NCBI GenBank assembly: GCA_039654915.1 | Contig: CM077599.1 | Location: forward strand, 4,652,501 to 4,716,500 | Length of the DNA stretch: 64,000 nucleotides | Direction: 5' to 3' | Source: Aquilaria yunnanensis | Taxonomy: Eukaryota > Streptophyta > Magnoliopsida > Malvales > Thymelaeaceae | Part shown: positions 44,811 to 56,750 of the stretch, one piece after another | How the letters are laid out: each line of letters starts with the position of its first letter | How positions within the stretch are numbered: position 1 is the stretch's first letter | The notes under the pieces: model-generated | Told to the model about the DNA's origin: nothing | The model's input: only the letters and a program-made list of their open reading frames with translations | The model's database searches: none | Translations under genes and position numbers: made by a program

Positions 44811-46329
44811 ATTTCTACATTTTTCATACATTGGACGCTAAAAAAACTAAAGAGTAATGAAAAAATTTACAACTGGATAAAAATCAAATCATAAAATTCA
44901 ATTGGTAATCCAAATTGTTCATCAAGAGTTTTTATCTCTACGCCTAGTCCTAGTTCTTTCATACTTTAGGAAAAAGAGGTAATTTTATCACTAAGTCGAA
45001 AGGCCAATTTTTCCATAATATGTTTTTAAAGCAAAGCTGCCATGAACATTACTAGTTGTGTACAATTTTGGCACCAAAGTTGTGAAAAAAAAGTGATATA
45101 GCCATCGGGCATCTAATAGTTATCTGACGATATGAATATTCCGTTCAAAATGAAAATATTATGTATCATATCTACAACATGTCAACGCTACATCAACAAC
45201 AAGCAAATTGAAAAACTTTTTAGACCAGCCCAACAAAATTTAGTCCTTAGCCCTTAGATACACAACTTCGCTAATTTGCTATTTTAACCATCTTCTTCAA
45301 TGAGGAATAAAAAAAGAAATTTCCCTTGATAATTTCTTCATTCTCTCTTTCTTCCTCTTTCCTTCCCGCCATCCATTTCTTCATGCTCCTATGCTTATTC
45401 TTGGCCTTAATTTTGATTATTTTTTTTATTAAGTAACCATTCTAAATCAAAATATGACAGTCAAGGATTGTGTCATTGGTTAACAATTCAAAATAAGTCA
45501 AATGGTTAGTGCTGGATCTTTTTGGGATTTGTTTCTTGGTGAGTTTCTCCATTTTGTTGGTAGAAATTTCAAAACCATATGACTTTAAGTAATCATGGTC
45601 TTATTTATCTTGTCTTTTTTTTTTCTAATTTATCTTTTTATATAACAAGGGTCAGTATTCAGAGAAAGGAAAAAGTTTGCTATCAACCTAGTACACATAT
45701 TTTTTTCTATTCAAACAAATAATCATAGTTTTTTTGTTTTTTATTATTGCAATTCCTTTAATGATTCTGATCATAATGAGAGTCAACTAGCCACTCCCAT
45801 CGTGATAAATAATAACTCTCAAAGATTATTGTTGAACCATTAGCCATTTGCTCATGTGGAATTAAGTTATTGTTCCAAGGAATGAAATGGCGAAGATGAT
45901 GGTGAAAATGATATGCTCAAAAACTTAGGGTTTGAGTGTTAGGTAGAGAAAACTTGGAATGGAACTTGCATTTTTTTTTTCATTTTTTCTTGTTTGGCGT
46001 GTAAGCAAATTCAATGAGCAATGGAAAAAGTGCACCCAACCTATAACATGAATGACAATTTTGCGTTAAAAAAATATTGATGGCAAAATTGCCATTTTGC
46101 CCTAATACTAGTGAAAAGAATTGTAAATTTCCCTAAATTTTATAATAGTTCACATGAATAACTCTAAAAAAATGGTTAAATTTTAATTTTATTTTTCTAT
46201 AATGAGAAGCATTTTTGCAATATATATGGTAGAAAGGTACTTTATATCTAGTGGGAATACGAAATGTGTATGTTTTTAGATATAGAGGGTAACAAAACCA
46301 TCATTTAGTGGAATTATGAAAAGAGTGGT
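44811..46329. other. Intergenic DNA, no gene supported
   Basis: AT-rich unique sequence with T and A runs. No open frame of note. Confidence 0.4.
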
Positions 46330-46425
46330 GGAGGCGAGAGTCGAACATCAGACCTCCACCTTGTGCTTATCAATCATTTTGTTGAATGGCGGAGTTGTGT
46401 TCCCAGTTTGAAGAAAGTTCAATAT
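46330..46425 (-). repeat. Possible tRNA-derived SINE fragment
   Basis: On the minus strand 'gtctgatgttcgactctcgc' carries a GTTCGACTC core like a polymerase III B box, preceded by 'aaggtggag'. A related, more decayed stretch lies at 47690-47760 ('ggtctgaggtttgacttcgg' on the minus strand). Tails and target duplications were not fixed. Confidence 0.35.
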
Positions 46426-46601
46426 TTTTTTACCTTTTTATCGTTGGATGAAGTTTAAGTCATATATATGATGCATGTGACTGAGTTACTTAGATAGGAG
46501 GCCAACATGCCCGATTCTTAATATAGTTAAGAGGGTTAATACATTTTTATAGGTAGAGTAAATTAAGTTGCTCAGTGCAAGAGAATAGTAGACACTTAGA
46601 C

Positions 46602-46616
46602 ATTATTATTATTATT

Positions 46617-46647
<31 letters not shown>

Positions 46648-46670
46648 CTGGTGGTGGTGGTGGTGGTGTT
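46602..46670. repeat. Compound (ATT)n(GTT)n(GGT)n microsatellite
   Basis: Six ATT-like units pass into about ten GTT units and then six GGT units, an expansion series on one strand. Confidence 0.95.
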
Positions 46671-49600
46671 ATTACTGCTATTATTGGAAATGGGATGTAA
46701 TTATTTTATGAGAAACATTGAAAGTCTACAAACTTAGAAGCCATATGCATAAGACCTTATGTGATGAGCAATAATCTATAAAGACACGGTTATAATATTG
46801 ATCTATCCAGTAAAGGAATAATAAACTCTCTTGAGCGCCATGCATATACCATTATTCAGCATTAGAAGTATGCATGAGAAAATGAATGAACACCTTAAGC
46901 TTAGCTAGAGTTTGGCTCAGTTAAAGCTCTTTCGTACGTCATTCAAGCTATTATCAAACTAAGACTAGATTTCAAGTTCAATACACAATTCAAAGAAAAC
47001 TCAGTTTACTTACCACTCGACTCATTTCAATTTTAGTCTTTTCCTTAATTTAAGTAAACAGCTCGAGTTTAACTTGAACTCGATCAATTAAAGATTCGTT
47101 CTTAGATCTTTCATATTATTCTTAATCCAAACAATATCAACTGTAATAGTTATTTCAAGCCATTCGTTTTCAACCCTAATTAGAAGATATTATGTCCACA
47201 TATGGTTGATAAAATGTTCTAAATTTAACTTTGTTTAGTTACTGGTTTGGGAATTGAGATGAGAAAAGAAGGAAAACCAATCAAGAGCTAACAGAGGTAC
47301 TCTTTACAAGGTATCATAAAGTTTACGGTCAAAATAATGCGCTCACTTCAATATTAGATTTAGGTGATACACGTGGAACAAATTATCCAGGCTACTATAT
47401 CAAAAAAAAAAAATTTAATGAAATGATTAGATAAGGTGAATTAGTTTGGTTAAATCTATATTAGGATTAAGAAAAAAAGAAACAAATTATGATTTCGGCT
47501 ATAACATGAGAAAAGTTATTATTATTATTATTGTTGTTGATGTTTTTTTTTTTTTTATATACAAAAACATCTTTATAAGTTTATAAAGATAGAATGTACT
47601 GTATATAATCTATGGGGAGGAAATGTCTATTTTTTTAAGATCCTAAAAACTACCAATCCAACAATATTGTTATTATGGAGGAAATAAGTGGAAACCGAAG
47701 TCAAACCTCAGACCTGACTCTATATCCTAGAATATCATTGTTCCAAATGGTTTTGAACGGAAAAAATCATTATTGTGCATAGGAAACTAAAAGGATAAAA
47801 GAGGCTGCAGCGTAGATAGAGTGAATGGAATTTTGGATAGCTAACTGTTACTTTGGCGGAGCCGCAAGCTAGCAATGGAAAAGGGCATGGCTATTGGTTA
47901 GGCATAGGATATATACTGTTAGCTACAGCTACAAGACCATACATTACATACGCACTATACAATTCAAAAATTATGGTGAATATATACATGATCCACAATC
48001 AGTGGCCGTGAACTTATTTACTACTACTTCGGGATCCTGATTTCGGTCCCAAGTCCAGTCGAAGTAATCGTGTCCAGAAATCAATCAAGAGGTAGCTATG
48101 GTTGGACATCTCCATCTACAGCCAGGATTTGAGCAGCATTGCACTCATAAAAAATTAGGTAACCCAAAAAATGATCAAATTGCAACTCAAATTCTTTAAA
48201 TTTCGCGCAACTGTCATTTGACATACAAGTGTTTTTAGTGTAGATTCTCATACTTTCTATTTGCAATGCTTCTATATATATAAGTTTTTTAGCTTGGCTA
48301 TGAATTTTGACTCTGAAAATGATCACTCCCACATTTTCCCATTGGCCGCGCAGTTCATGAAATCCACTTGTTTACCATTCGTTTTTGTGGAATCTTGTTC
48401 AGTCCTATTATAGGTGACGTTTCATACAATCCTGGATATTCAAAATTGACTGGATATTCAATATTTAACTTCCGTGCGAAAAAAAAATTTATGATTTAAG
48501 GGAGCTGAAGGCTGTGCATCTTTCTTTAGAGTCACTTCATTTTTGCATTATTTTTTTTTGGAATGGTAAATATTATTGAATAATAATATTACAGAAAAAA
48601 TCTTGGCATATTAAGGTAGTGAAATAGAGGACAAGAGAAAATTAAACTACGACTAGCTAGGTAATAGAATTGTACCATGCAGGCTTCTCAAAATCAAGAA
48701 AACTCATGTAAACACAAATCTTAACTTACATACTACAAAATAGTTGGTCAACAGTGTTATTCGGCTTTCTAAAACAGCGATTATTTCTCTTGGCTCATAT
48801 ATGATAGACTCTTGGCTGTGAAAGTTGCTCAACAAACTCTACTCATAATAATTTGTTTTGTTTTTTTATCCTACTAACAAACCGCTTTGGCTCCTCTCTC
48901 CTTCTCAATTGATTCTTCTCATGCGCAGCCAGTCAATGTCAGGGACCAAACTTGGTAGGAGGATCATTATCGAAAAAATAGGTGGTTTTCACATTAATTT
49001 TAATATATTATTGTATATTATCTTTTTCATATAAAGCAATTAGTTTTCAAATCATCAATTTATTATTTGCACTGTAAAAAGTCTAAAAATTTAAAAATAA
49101 TTTTAAGATATTGTTTTTGCATAGCGTAATTTTTATTAATTTTTAGCGCAACCAATTTAAAAAATAAATTTTAATAAAGATATTTTTTTCATAAAAAATA
49201 AATAATTTTTGAACATTTTAAATTATAAGAATTCAACAAATTGATAAATTTATTAAATAGTCACTTTATATATGAATAATGCATAATAGTTTGTGAAAAT
49301 TAATGTAGAACAGACTGGGCCTTAATCCCACGTAGGACAAGTACACTGTTAGATTCAATTGTGTTCTATATAGAATTACAAAAACATAAAGTTTGCCCTC
49401 ATTTACACTTTCATCTTTTCTTTTTGTTTTGTTTTGTTTTTTTTTTTGTTGGGGGTGGTACTTTTGCCCTATAAAATGTTATCTCTATGACTCGTTGACT
49501 TCCCATTTGATCCAGAAAAAAAAAAATGAAAGAAAACAAGGTACACCTAGCTTTAGCCCTTTTAGCCGATAACTCTTCCCCCAAAACTTCCGCATCTAAC

Positions 49601-49874
49601 GATTTAGGTCCCCTCTACAATTAATCACGCAAATCTCATTTTTCTCTTGTTACCGTTGAGCATCAAAATTGAGACTTTTTCCAAGGAGGAATTTATCATG
49701 CATAAGGTCCTTCGTTGAATCCAAAATCACCTGCTCGTTGTGCCAAAAGCCCCTTTCACTCTCATAGCAACTAGTGTTAATTAGTTTGGTAACATAAAAG
49801 ATGAAGGGCCAAACGGGCAAACACGAAGTTGAATTTTAAATACCAAATAACAACTTCTAACTTTAATTACTATG
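46671..49874. other. Intergenic DNA, no gene supported
   Basis: A decayed GAGCTC-type MITE patch spans 46890-47110. A short (ATT)n(GTT)n run lies at 47518-47540. The minus-strand frame 48096-48332 (78 codons) has a protein-like composition but no domain I recognise. The rest is AT-rich. Confidence 0.4.
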
Positions 49875-50458
49875 GAGTAAATTTCATAAATGGTCCATAA
49901 CCTTTAAATATTATTTCCTTTTAGTCTCTAACTTATTGAATGTTATATTTTAGTCTTAAACATATTAAAAATATTTTATTTTAGTCCTAAATCTATAAAA
50001 ATGTTTCATTTTAGCCCCAATTTAATGAAATTTGTTAATTCAAAGTATTTGTTTGATAACAGCTTTTTAAATATAATTTACTATCCGGTAATTATCTTAC
50101 AATAAATTTAATATGTATAATAATTTTTTAAAAGTTAATGAAAAGTTCAATCATTTTTTTTCTCTCTATAAATTGAACTTATTTCATTCAGAACAAAAAA
50201 AACTACTAATTTAAATTGCATATTTATTGTAAAAAAAATATTAAACTATTTAAATTTACTGGAAAATAATTACCAAATATTTAAATTAAAATTTTAAAAA
50301 TTTCTATGAGACAATTATTCTAATTTAATGAATTCATCTGGTGAGAAACTAAAATGAAACAATTAGAATATGCTTAGGACCAAAATAGAACATTCAATAA
50401 GTTATGGACTAAAAGGATACAATGATTAAAGGTTATGGACCATTTATGTGATTTATTC
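49875..50458. mobile_element. Mutator-like MITE, family A, full-length copy
   Basis: It is 584 bp with the same terminal inverted repeats as the copy at 26792 (GAGTAAATTTCATAAATGG on the left; inverted GAATAAATCACATAAATGG on the right) and the same inner order. The flanks ATTACTATG and ATTACCATG match at eight of nine bases, a decayed 9-bp target duplication. Confidence 0.88.
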
Positions 50459-50578
50459 ATTACCATGTCAATGCTTGAGTTGTTATCCTTCACAGTCTCT
50501 CTAAAGTATGGAGGATTTTTTTTTTTAATACCCAAAATGTACAATGGTTAGAAGATACTATGAGGAAGTCAATGGGAT

Positions 50579-50810
50579 AAAGTGTTTTCTTTATGAAATT
50601 TTAGAGGACCATGACTACAAATTGACCACTCTCGGATGTTTAGTATTTTGAACAGTGGCAAATGCAGGAATTTTTTTCCTATGGCTATGGGGGTAAAGTG
50701 TCTTCTTTATGAAATTTTAGAGGACTTTAATTACAAATTGACAACTTTTGGATGCCTAATATTTTAAATAACGGTGAATGTAGAAATTTTTTTCCTATGG
50801 CTATGGGGGT
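50579..50810. repeat. 116-bp tandem duplication
   Basis: Two copies of exactly 116 bp share 'ttctttatgaaattttagag' and 'ttttttcctatggctatggg'. They differ at around ten to fifteen positions, mostly small substitutions. It is non-coding. Confidence 0.85.
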
Positions 50811-51882
50811 AAGGTCAAAATCATAATTTATATATCATCAATAAATACAATATACTGACTAATAAGTAGTAAACTTTTTCTTTGGCAATTATATACGAAG
50901 AGATTTAATTGTTTGAAATCATTTTAATATCAACTAATTAACTAATTCACAAGGGCAATAAACCCCTAAAAATCATAGCTTCCAACTAAGCACCTCACCT
51001 TTATACTCTGTGAAACTCATCCTTTATAAGCACCCCTTACTTTGGCTTGTTTGGAAAAATAGCTAAAGGCATCCAAAAATCCAGGAAAATTACTAGTAAA
51101 CCCAACACAAATGGTACTAATATCTTGCACTTTTTTCAAAATAAAAATAGCTCAATAACTTGCCTCCTCTTTTAGACAAAAAAAATAAAAAACCATGACA
51201 CCACTCCAAATAGAAAGGGTAAAGGAGACACGAACAAAAAATGAAATCTACGCTATGAAAACAAAATTGGGGAATTAGGCAGCTTGGCACTTGGCAGGGA
51301 AATCGTCGAATTGGGGATGATGAATTGATGATTGATGATTGGTGAGTACAGCCGATGGCAATAGAATGGTGAATAAGAATGAGAAAAAAGAATTGGAGCC
51401 TTAGTCGTTTTAGAATTCAAAGTACAAGCGATGACAAATGTTCAACTAGTTGAAGTGGATGAGAGTTAGAGCGTCTGCCTTTTGTGGAAAGTTTGTTTCA
51501 TCTAAAAAAGTAAATTGTGGTTAATTATAAATGAATCTTTAAATTTTTATTTGTTGATCAAGAAGTGAAGGTAAAATGATAGGATAAGAACTATATTAAA
51601 ACATTTATTATTCACACATCCTAAGGTTTAAAAAGTTCTAAGAATTTGTGGGGTCATATATAAGTCAAATAATAGGTATGGACATATTTTTTGAAGATAT
51701 ATACATAGGTAACCAAATGTTTGAAAATTTTCAGCCAATGTAACTTTGCCCTGAATTTTGAAGTGTAGCACCACTGGAACTTGGATCTTTTCCTAAAATG
51801 TCAGCTAAGTTGAGAACACGCGACAATATAGAGAAACTAAAACTAGTATTCACGAGGTAGTCATGTTATTTACATACTTAAA
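50811..51882. other. AT-rich intergenic DNA
   Basis: No gene and no defined repeat was recognised. Confidence 0.4.
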
Positions 51883-52074
51883 CCCCAAGATGACCATCTA
51901 ACTTTTAAGAATGTGCTCATCAGTCCATCAATCTTCTTTTTACGTTCATCTGGACATCAAACTTTCATATTTGATGCCCATTAAGCCATTCAAATGTTTT
52001 TTATAATAGTGGAAAAGTTACTAAGACTTCAAAAATAAAAATATCAAATATATTGCTTCCTCTATGACATATCA

Positions 52075-52105
<31 letters not shown>

Positions 52106-52268
52106 AACTTTCTTAGTATTCAATTTGAGAAATATCTCAATTTAGACTCTTGATCACTTAATGGATACAACTTTAACAATTTAATTGGTAGATGGATATG
52201 AAGAATAGTTTAATGGGCTAATGGGTATATTTAATTTGTAAAAGTTCAATGTCCATAATGCAAATTAA
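51883..52268. mobile_element. MITE-like element with inverted arms around a (GA)n run
   Basis: The left arm 'gacatcaaactttcatattt' and the right arm, inverted 'gacattgaacttttacaaat', pair, as do 'gcccattaagcca' and 'gcccattaaact'. The centre holds a (GA)13 run at 52080-52105. No target duplication was fixed, so the edges are approximate. Confidence 0.5.
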
Positions 52269-54589
52269 GCATTGTTAATACCCTGATATTGTATCACAAC
52301 CTGTGTGCCGTAACTTCACACCATCAAATTATATTAATTAAAGAGTTAAGCTCTTGATGCGACACTATGAACAATGTTCTCCTAGACTTGGATTATTAGT
52401 TTATTGTTTTTTCTTTTTTAGGCTACGGACATTTTGGGCTTTTGGGCAAGGAGAGCTCTGAAACCAAACAAAAATGGGTAACTATGACATAAGTCCTTTG
52501 TTTGTGCATTATTATATATTTTAGTCCTTAAACATTGAAATCATATATTTTGGTCACTCTATCTCAATGGACACGAAAAATGTTCTAAACTTTTGATTTT
52601 TGTGTTTTAGGCCTCAATTTTTCATGAGTTACAGCTAAAGCCCGAGTTTGCATTAAAATCTCAAATCCAATACATTAGCCTTATGTTGTGTGTTTTCTAT
52701 TCAGCAAATTGGTTAACAATAACTTTCAAATGTTTTGATTTTTTAGAACATTTGAATTGACCATTACTTAGTTTCAATTTCATAATTTTTTAACATTTTT
52801 TTTCTCCATAAATGCAATCAATAATATGAAAATTTGTATATAGTTTCATTTTTTGGATGAAGTACGGGTGGATTACTAGTTCACATTCAATCCATTCCGA
52901 AGACTTTTATATCGTAAAATGTTAGAATTACACATATCAGAATTACAATTCATTGGAAAAATAACAAAAAAAAAAACGTAAAGGGGAAAAAATAATAAAC
53001 TTAGGAATTGGATAAGGAGTATGACCATTCAGTGGAAAAATCATAAAAAAACAACTTTAAGTATGAAACTTTTCCCTATTACTAACGAATAGGGGCTGGC
53101 AAACCTAGTTTTTGCATATAGATTGAATAACGTGAACAAAGAAAATTAAATGTCATGAAGCTAATTAATTAAAGTATTTTCAATAATGTTTAGCAAATTT
53201 TCTAACAATACATCTCATAATATTGAGAACTTTCATATATAAATTAATAGTTTGAACAAAGAAAGTAAAGATCAGGAGGATATATGATATATTTCCTAAA
53301 ATGTACTTAAGATGCATGTGGAAGAAATTAAGAGGAAGGTGGGGCGATGGCGAGCACGGGCATGGCAATTAGTGTGCGTCATGGCAAACGTAAGCAAAGG
53401 AACGCAAGAAACCAGGGCGTCAGCTGTGGTTGTTTGAATTGAATGCTCTTTGGATTTTCAAGGTCATTTTCTCTCCTGGGCCGGTCCCGGCCAGGCCAGT
53501 ACTTACTTGCTTACTATACTTCCTCCTCGAATAGAACTCAAAGTGAGCAATAGCCAGCTGAGTTGACTCCCAGGTCTAAGCGTCAAACATTTACAAATAA
53601 ACGCGTTTTAGCTCTACATTATCCGACTCCACAACAATTAATGCTCCGTACAATCGTATTGCTATTCAAAATCTATGTGGTTTACTATTTATGAACCTAA
53701 TGTTTGATCAACGGTTCTAATATATGATTGACCATCAGCTTTTTATTTTTCTAAAGTCTCTTTTGGAAAATATTTTCTAATTAGTTTCAAAATTTTAGAT
53801 AATTTATTTAATAATTAAAATAAAAACACTAAAACTAAAAATTATTTTTTTATAACTTTAACAAAACTTTAACTTTAATTGTTTGCGCTAATACCAAACG
53901 TATTCTTTTCCTTCGACAGCTATTCACTCCTCGATCGCCACCACCTGCCATTCAACTCGTCACTTCTTTGGCTTTTCCTTTGCATCTTCCATTGAAACTT
54001 TTATTTGGTCGCTCAATTATCATCCGAGCTCTTCATCATTCACACGTACATGTATACAAACCGTACGTAAATCTGATTCAAATTTTAATTTGGCCCATAA
54101 GAATTGTCCAGTGTTGTTCATGTGTTTTAGGTTGCATTCAGGTAAATTATATAATCACTTAAAAATAATTTATTGTAAATTTTACTTCATTTGTCTTAAA
54201 ATAATTTTTCAATAGACACAAACTCATAATTTAAGGAAATTAAAATAAATACACTCTTTTATTAGTTAAACTATATACATTACTAATATTAACTCTCATT
54301 TAATATGCATATGTTTTTACATTTTAGCTTTTCATATATAAGCATCAAGGGTATAATAGTCAATATATTTAATTAAGTCTTTTAATTGAAGGAGTGATTA
54401 AAAAGGGATAAACCAAACTGGAAATGTGGACAGATATTATAACACTTAGGGAGTTTTTTTTCTTAAATCGAATAAAATCATGCATCCACCCTTGTGTTTC
54501 TAAAAGAAAAACAAAATAGGATATACTCTACATAATACAAAAGTATTGGGCTTGCATGTGCCGGGCTTTTGTATGACCCCGAACTCATA
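52269..54589. other. Intergenic DNA, no gene supported
   Basis: A MITE-end-like stretch begins near 52485 ('ataagtcctttgtttg'). The region 53340-53640 is GC-richer and looks single-copy but has no frame of note. The frames at 53180-53368 and 53968-54162 have no domains. Confidence 0.4.
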
Positions 54590-56105
54590 AATCTGCTTAT
54601 ATATGTTTAGCAAGTTTTGAACTGGACATGGAACTTCTTTTTTTCTTTGCTTTTTCTCTTTCCATTTTTTTTTCTTCCATTCTCATTTAACTTTTCTTTT
54701 TCCTGCTTTTCTTGTTTCCATACTTTTTTTAAACCTTTTTGCGTTGTCTTTTCTCCCTTTTTTTTTTTTTAACCTTCAAACCTTTCTCAAAGGTTTTTTA
54801 GCCCATCCAAACTAAAATGAAAATGAAAATAAAAATTACACTAAAGCAACGATGATGAGATATTGCAGCTGATCTTGACTGTACTATTTTTTATTTTCAA
54901 TTTTTCATTTTATTTTCTTTTTCTAGTTTTTTTTTTGTTTTCTTGCCCAATTTTTCATTTTTCAATTTTTTATTTATTTATTTTTCACTTGAAAAGAACA
55001 ACAAACTATTAAGTCAAAAGAAAAAACAGTTATTGATAAAATAACAACTAGTTTCCCTAAAAGAACAAATAGATATTGATAAAAGAATAATTAGTTTCTA
55101 TCTGTTCTTTTATCAATTCTTATTTTTTTATTATCAGTTTGTATGTTCTTTTATCACTTTTTGTGTATTTTTTTTAATCATTTTTATCCGTTTTTTTAAT
55201 TAATTTTATATGTTATTTTATTAGTTCTTATTTATTCTTTTATCAATCATTATTTGTTTTTCTTTATCAGTTTTATCAGTTCTTGTATCGGTTCTTATTT
55301 TTTTTATCAATTTAATATGTTATTTTATTAGTTTTATAAAAAAATTTCATAATTTGATATGTTCTATTATTAGTTCTATTTATTCTTTTATCAGTTATTG
55401 TTTATTTTTTTCACCTGTTTTAACCATTTTTGTATCAGTTCTCATTTATTCTTTTATCAATTTTATCTATTCGTTTATCAATTTTATCTATTTTTTACCT
55501 ATTCTTGTTTATTTTTTTTATCTATTTATTCTTTTTGAGGAACCATTCGTTCTTTTGTGAGTATCTATTATTCTTTTGGGAGAAATTAATTATTCTTTTA
55601 TCAATATTCATTTATTCTTTTTGAGGAACTATTTGTTCTTTTATGAGTACTTATTTATTTTTTTAGCTCAACTAGTTATTTATTCTTTTATTATTTAAAA
55701 AATATGAAATAGAAATATGAAGAAAAATAGAAAAAAATTTAAAAAATAATATAAGAAATAAAAAATGAAATAGAACTAAGAAGAAAATGTGGATAAATTT
55801 TTTAAAAAAAGAAAGGAATAAAACTGGAAACAAACAATAGACAAAACTGGAAATAATGCAAAAACTGAAAAAGAAAAGGAAAAACTGGAAAAAAAAATGA
55901 GAAAATGAAAAAAAATAAAATAAAATAAAATTGAGAAATTAAAAAATGAAGAAGTGCAGGCAAAAAAAAAAAAAGGGAAAACAAGAAAATATTAAAAAAA
56001 AACAAAAATTAAAAAAAAAAACTGAAGAGGGGGATGCTGACATTCAAACTCTGGATCAGCCAGCTCCCCCAACACGACGCTAACCGCTCTATCCACTGTA
56101 GAGTT
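54590..56105. mobile_element. Inverted-repeat element with tRNA-like right end, uninterrupted copy
   Basis: The left arm is T-rich and the right arm A-rich, with an alternating centre of 'gataaaagaacaaatag' units on both strands (55020-55680). On the minus strand the right end reads 'cagtggatagagcggttagc' then 'ccagagtttgaatgtcagc', resembling tRNA A and B boxes. The left end has 'gcaagttttgaactggac', perhaps the decayed equivalent. The arms match those at 32415-33398 and 35551-36050. No enzyme is encoded; the T-rich frames are low-complexity. Confidence 0.55.
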
Positions 56106-56750
56106 TTGTCTAATACATCTTGCGGCAAAGAAATAAATATGTGAGGGGCCTGATTGTGAACATTTTTGAAAGTGAAGCTAAATTGACAAATTTTAAATTT
56201 TTCAGGAATGACAATGGCATGAAGCCGGTTCATGCAAGAGTTATAATTACTCAATACAAAAAGGCTTCGAATGAATGATCATATGAAAGTGACGTTTAGC
56301 ATCACAAACCTATTACCTACGCTTCAATCCAGTCCTCAATTGAAATGGAATCTCTACACTCTATCCCATTGGACCCAGCGCTGACCCGATACCACTGGTC
56401 AGTCTATTGGACCTGTTGCTGTTGGTCCAGGCCCATATGCCATCTCAAACTTGATCATGTAATGGGCCACTCCACCCACCACACAGGAGCGTGCTTCCAC
56501 GTTTCCAAACGGCTTGGTTTAGTTCTAGAAGCCTCCTAACGTATCCATAAATCATCACTTCAAGTACTAGGGTTTTATCCTCCGGGCTCTTCCATTCTTA
56601 GGCGACTGCCATCTCTACTGATTCCAGAAGCTCAATTCGTATTCTCAGGGTGCGATTTTTAATTCTCTTTCGGCAATTTGTTGATTTTGCTCATATCCTC
56701 TGATCCATCTGAGTTCAAGTGGGTTATTGTCTGAACTTTCGGTTTCAGAA
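56106..56750. promoter_or_regulatory. Upstream region and 5' leader of CPN20
   Basis: This single-copy, less AT-rich DNA precedes the CPN20 ATG. 'ggtttcag' directly before the ATG resembles a splice acceptor, so a 5'-leader intron is possible. No convincing TATA box was seen. Confidence 0.35.

Noticed and set aside
48096..48332. 78-codon minus-strand frame with protein-like composition
   Set aside because: No motif, no exon partners and no duplicated relative in the window; not enough to call a gene.
56030..56105. Possible functional tRNA gene on the minus strand
   Set aside because: A- and B-box-like words are present, but the stems do not pair into a cloverleaf by eye and the unit is repeated with T-rich arms, so a SINE-like repeat fits better.
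56727..56750. CPN20 starting eight codons upstream
   Set aside because: That frame begins at TTG; the first ATG is at 56751 and matches the usual transit peptide start.
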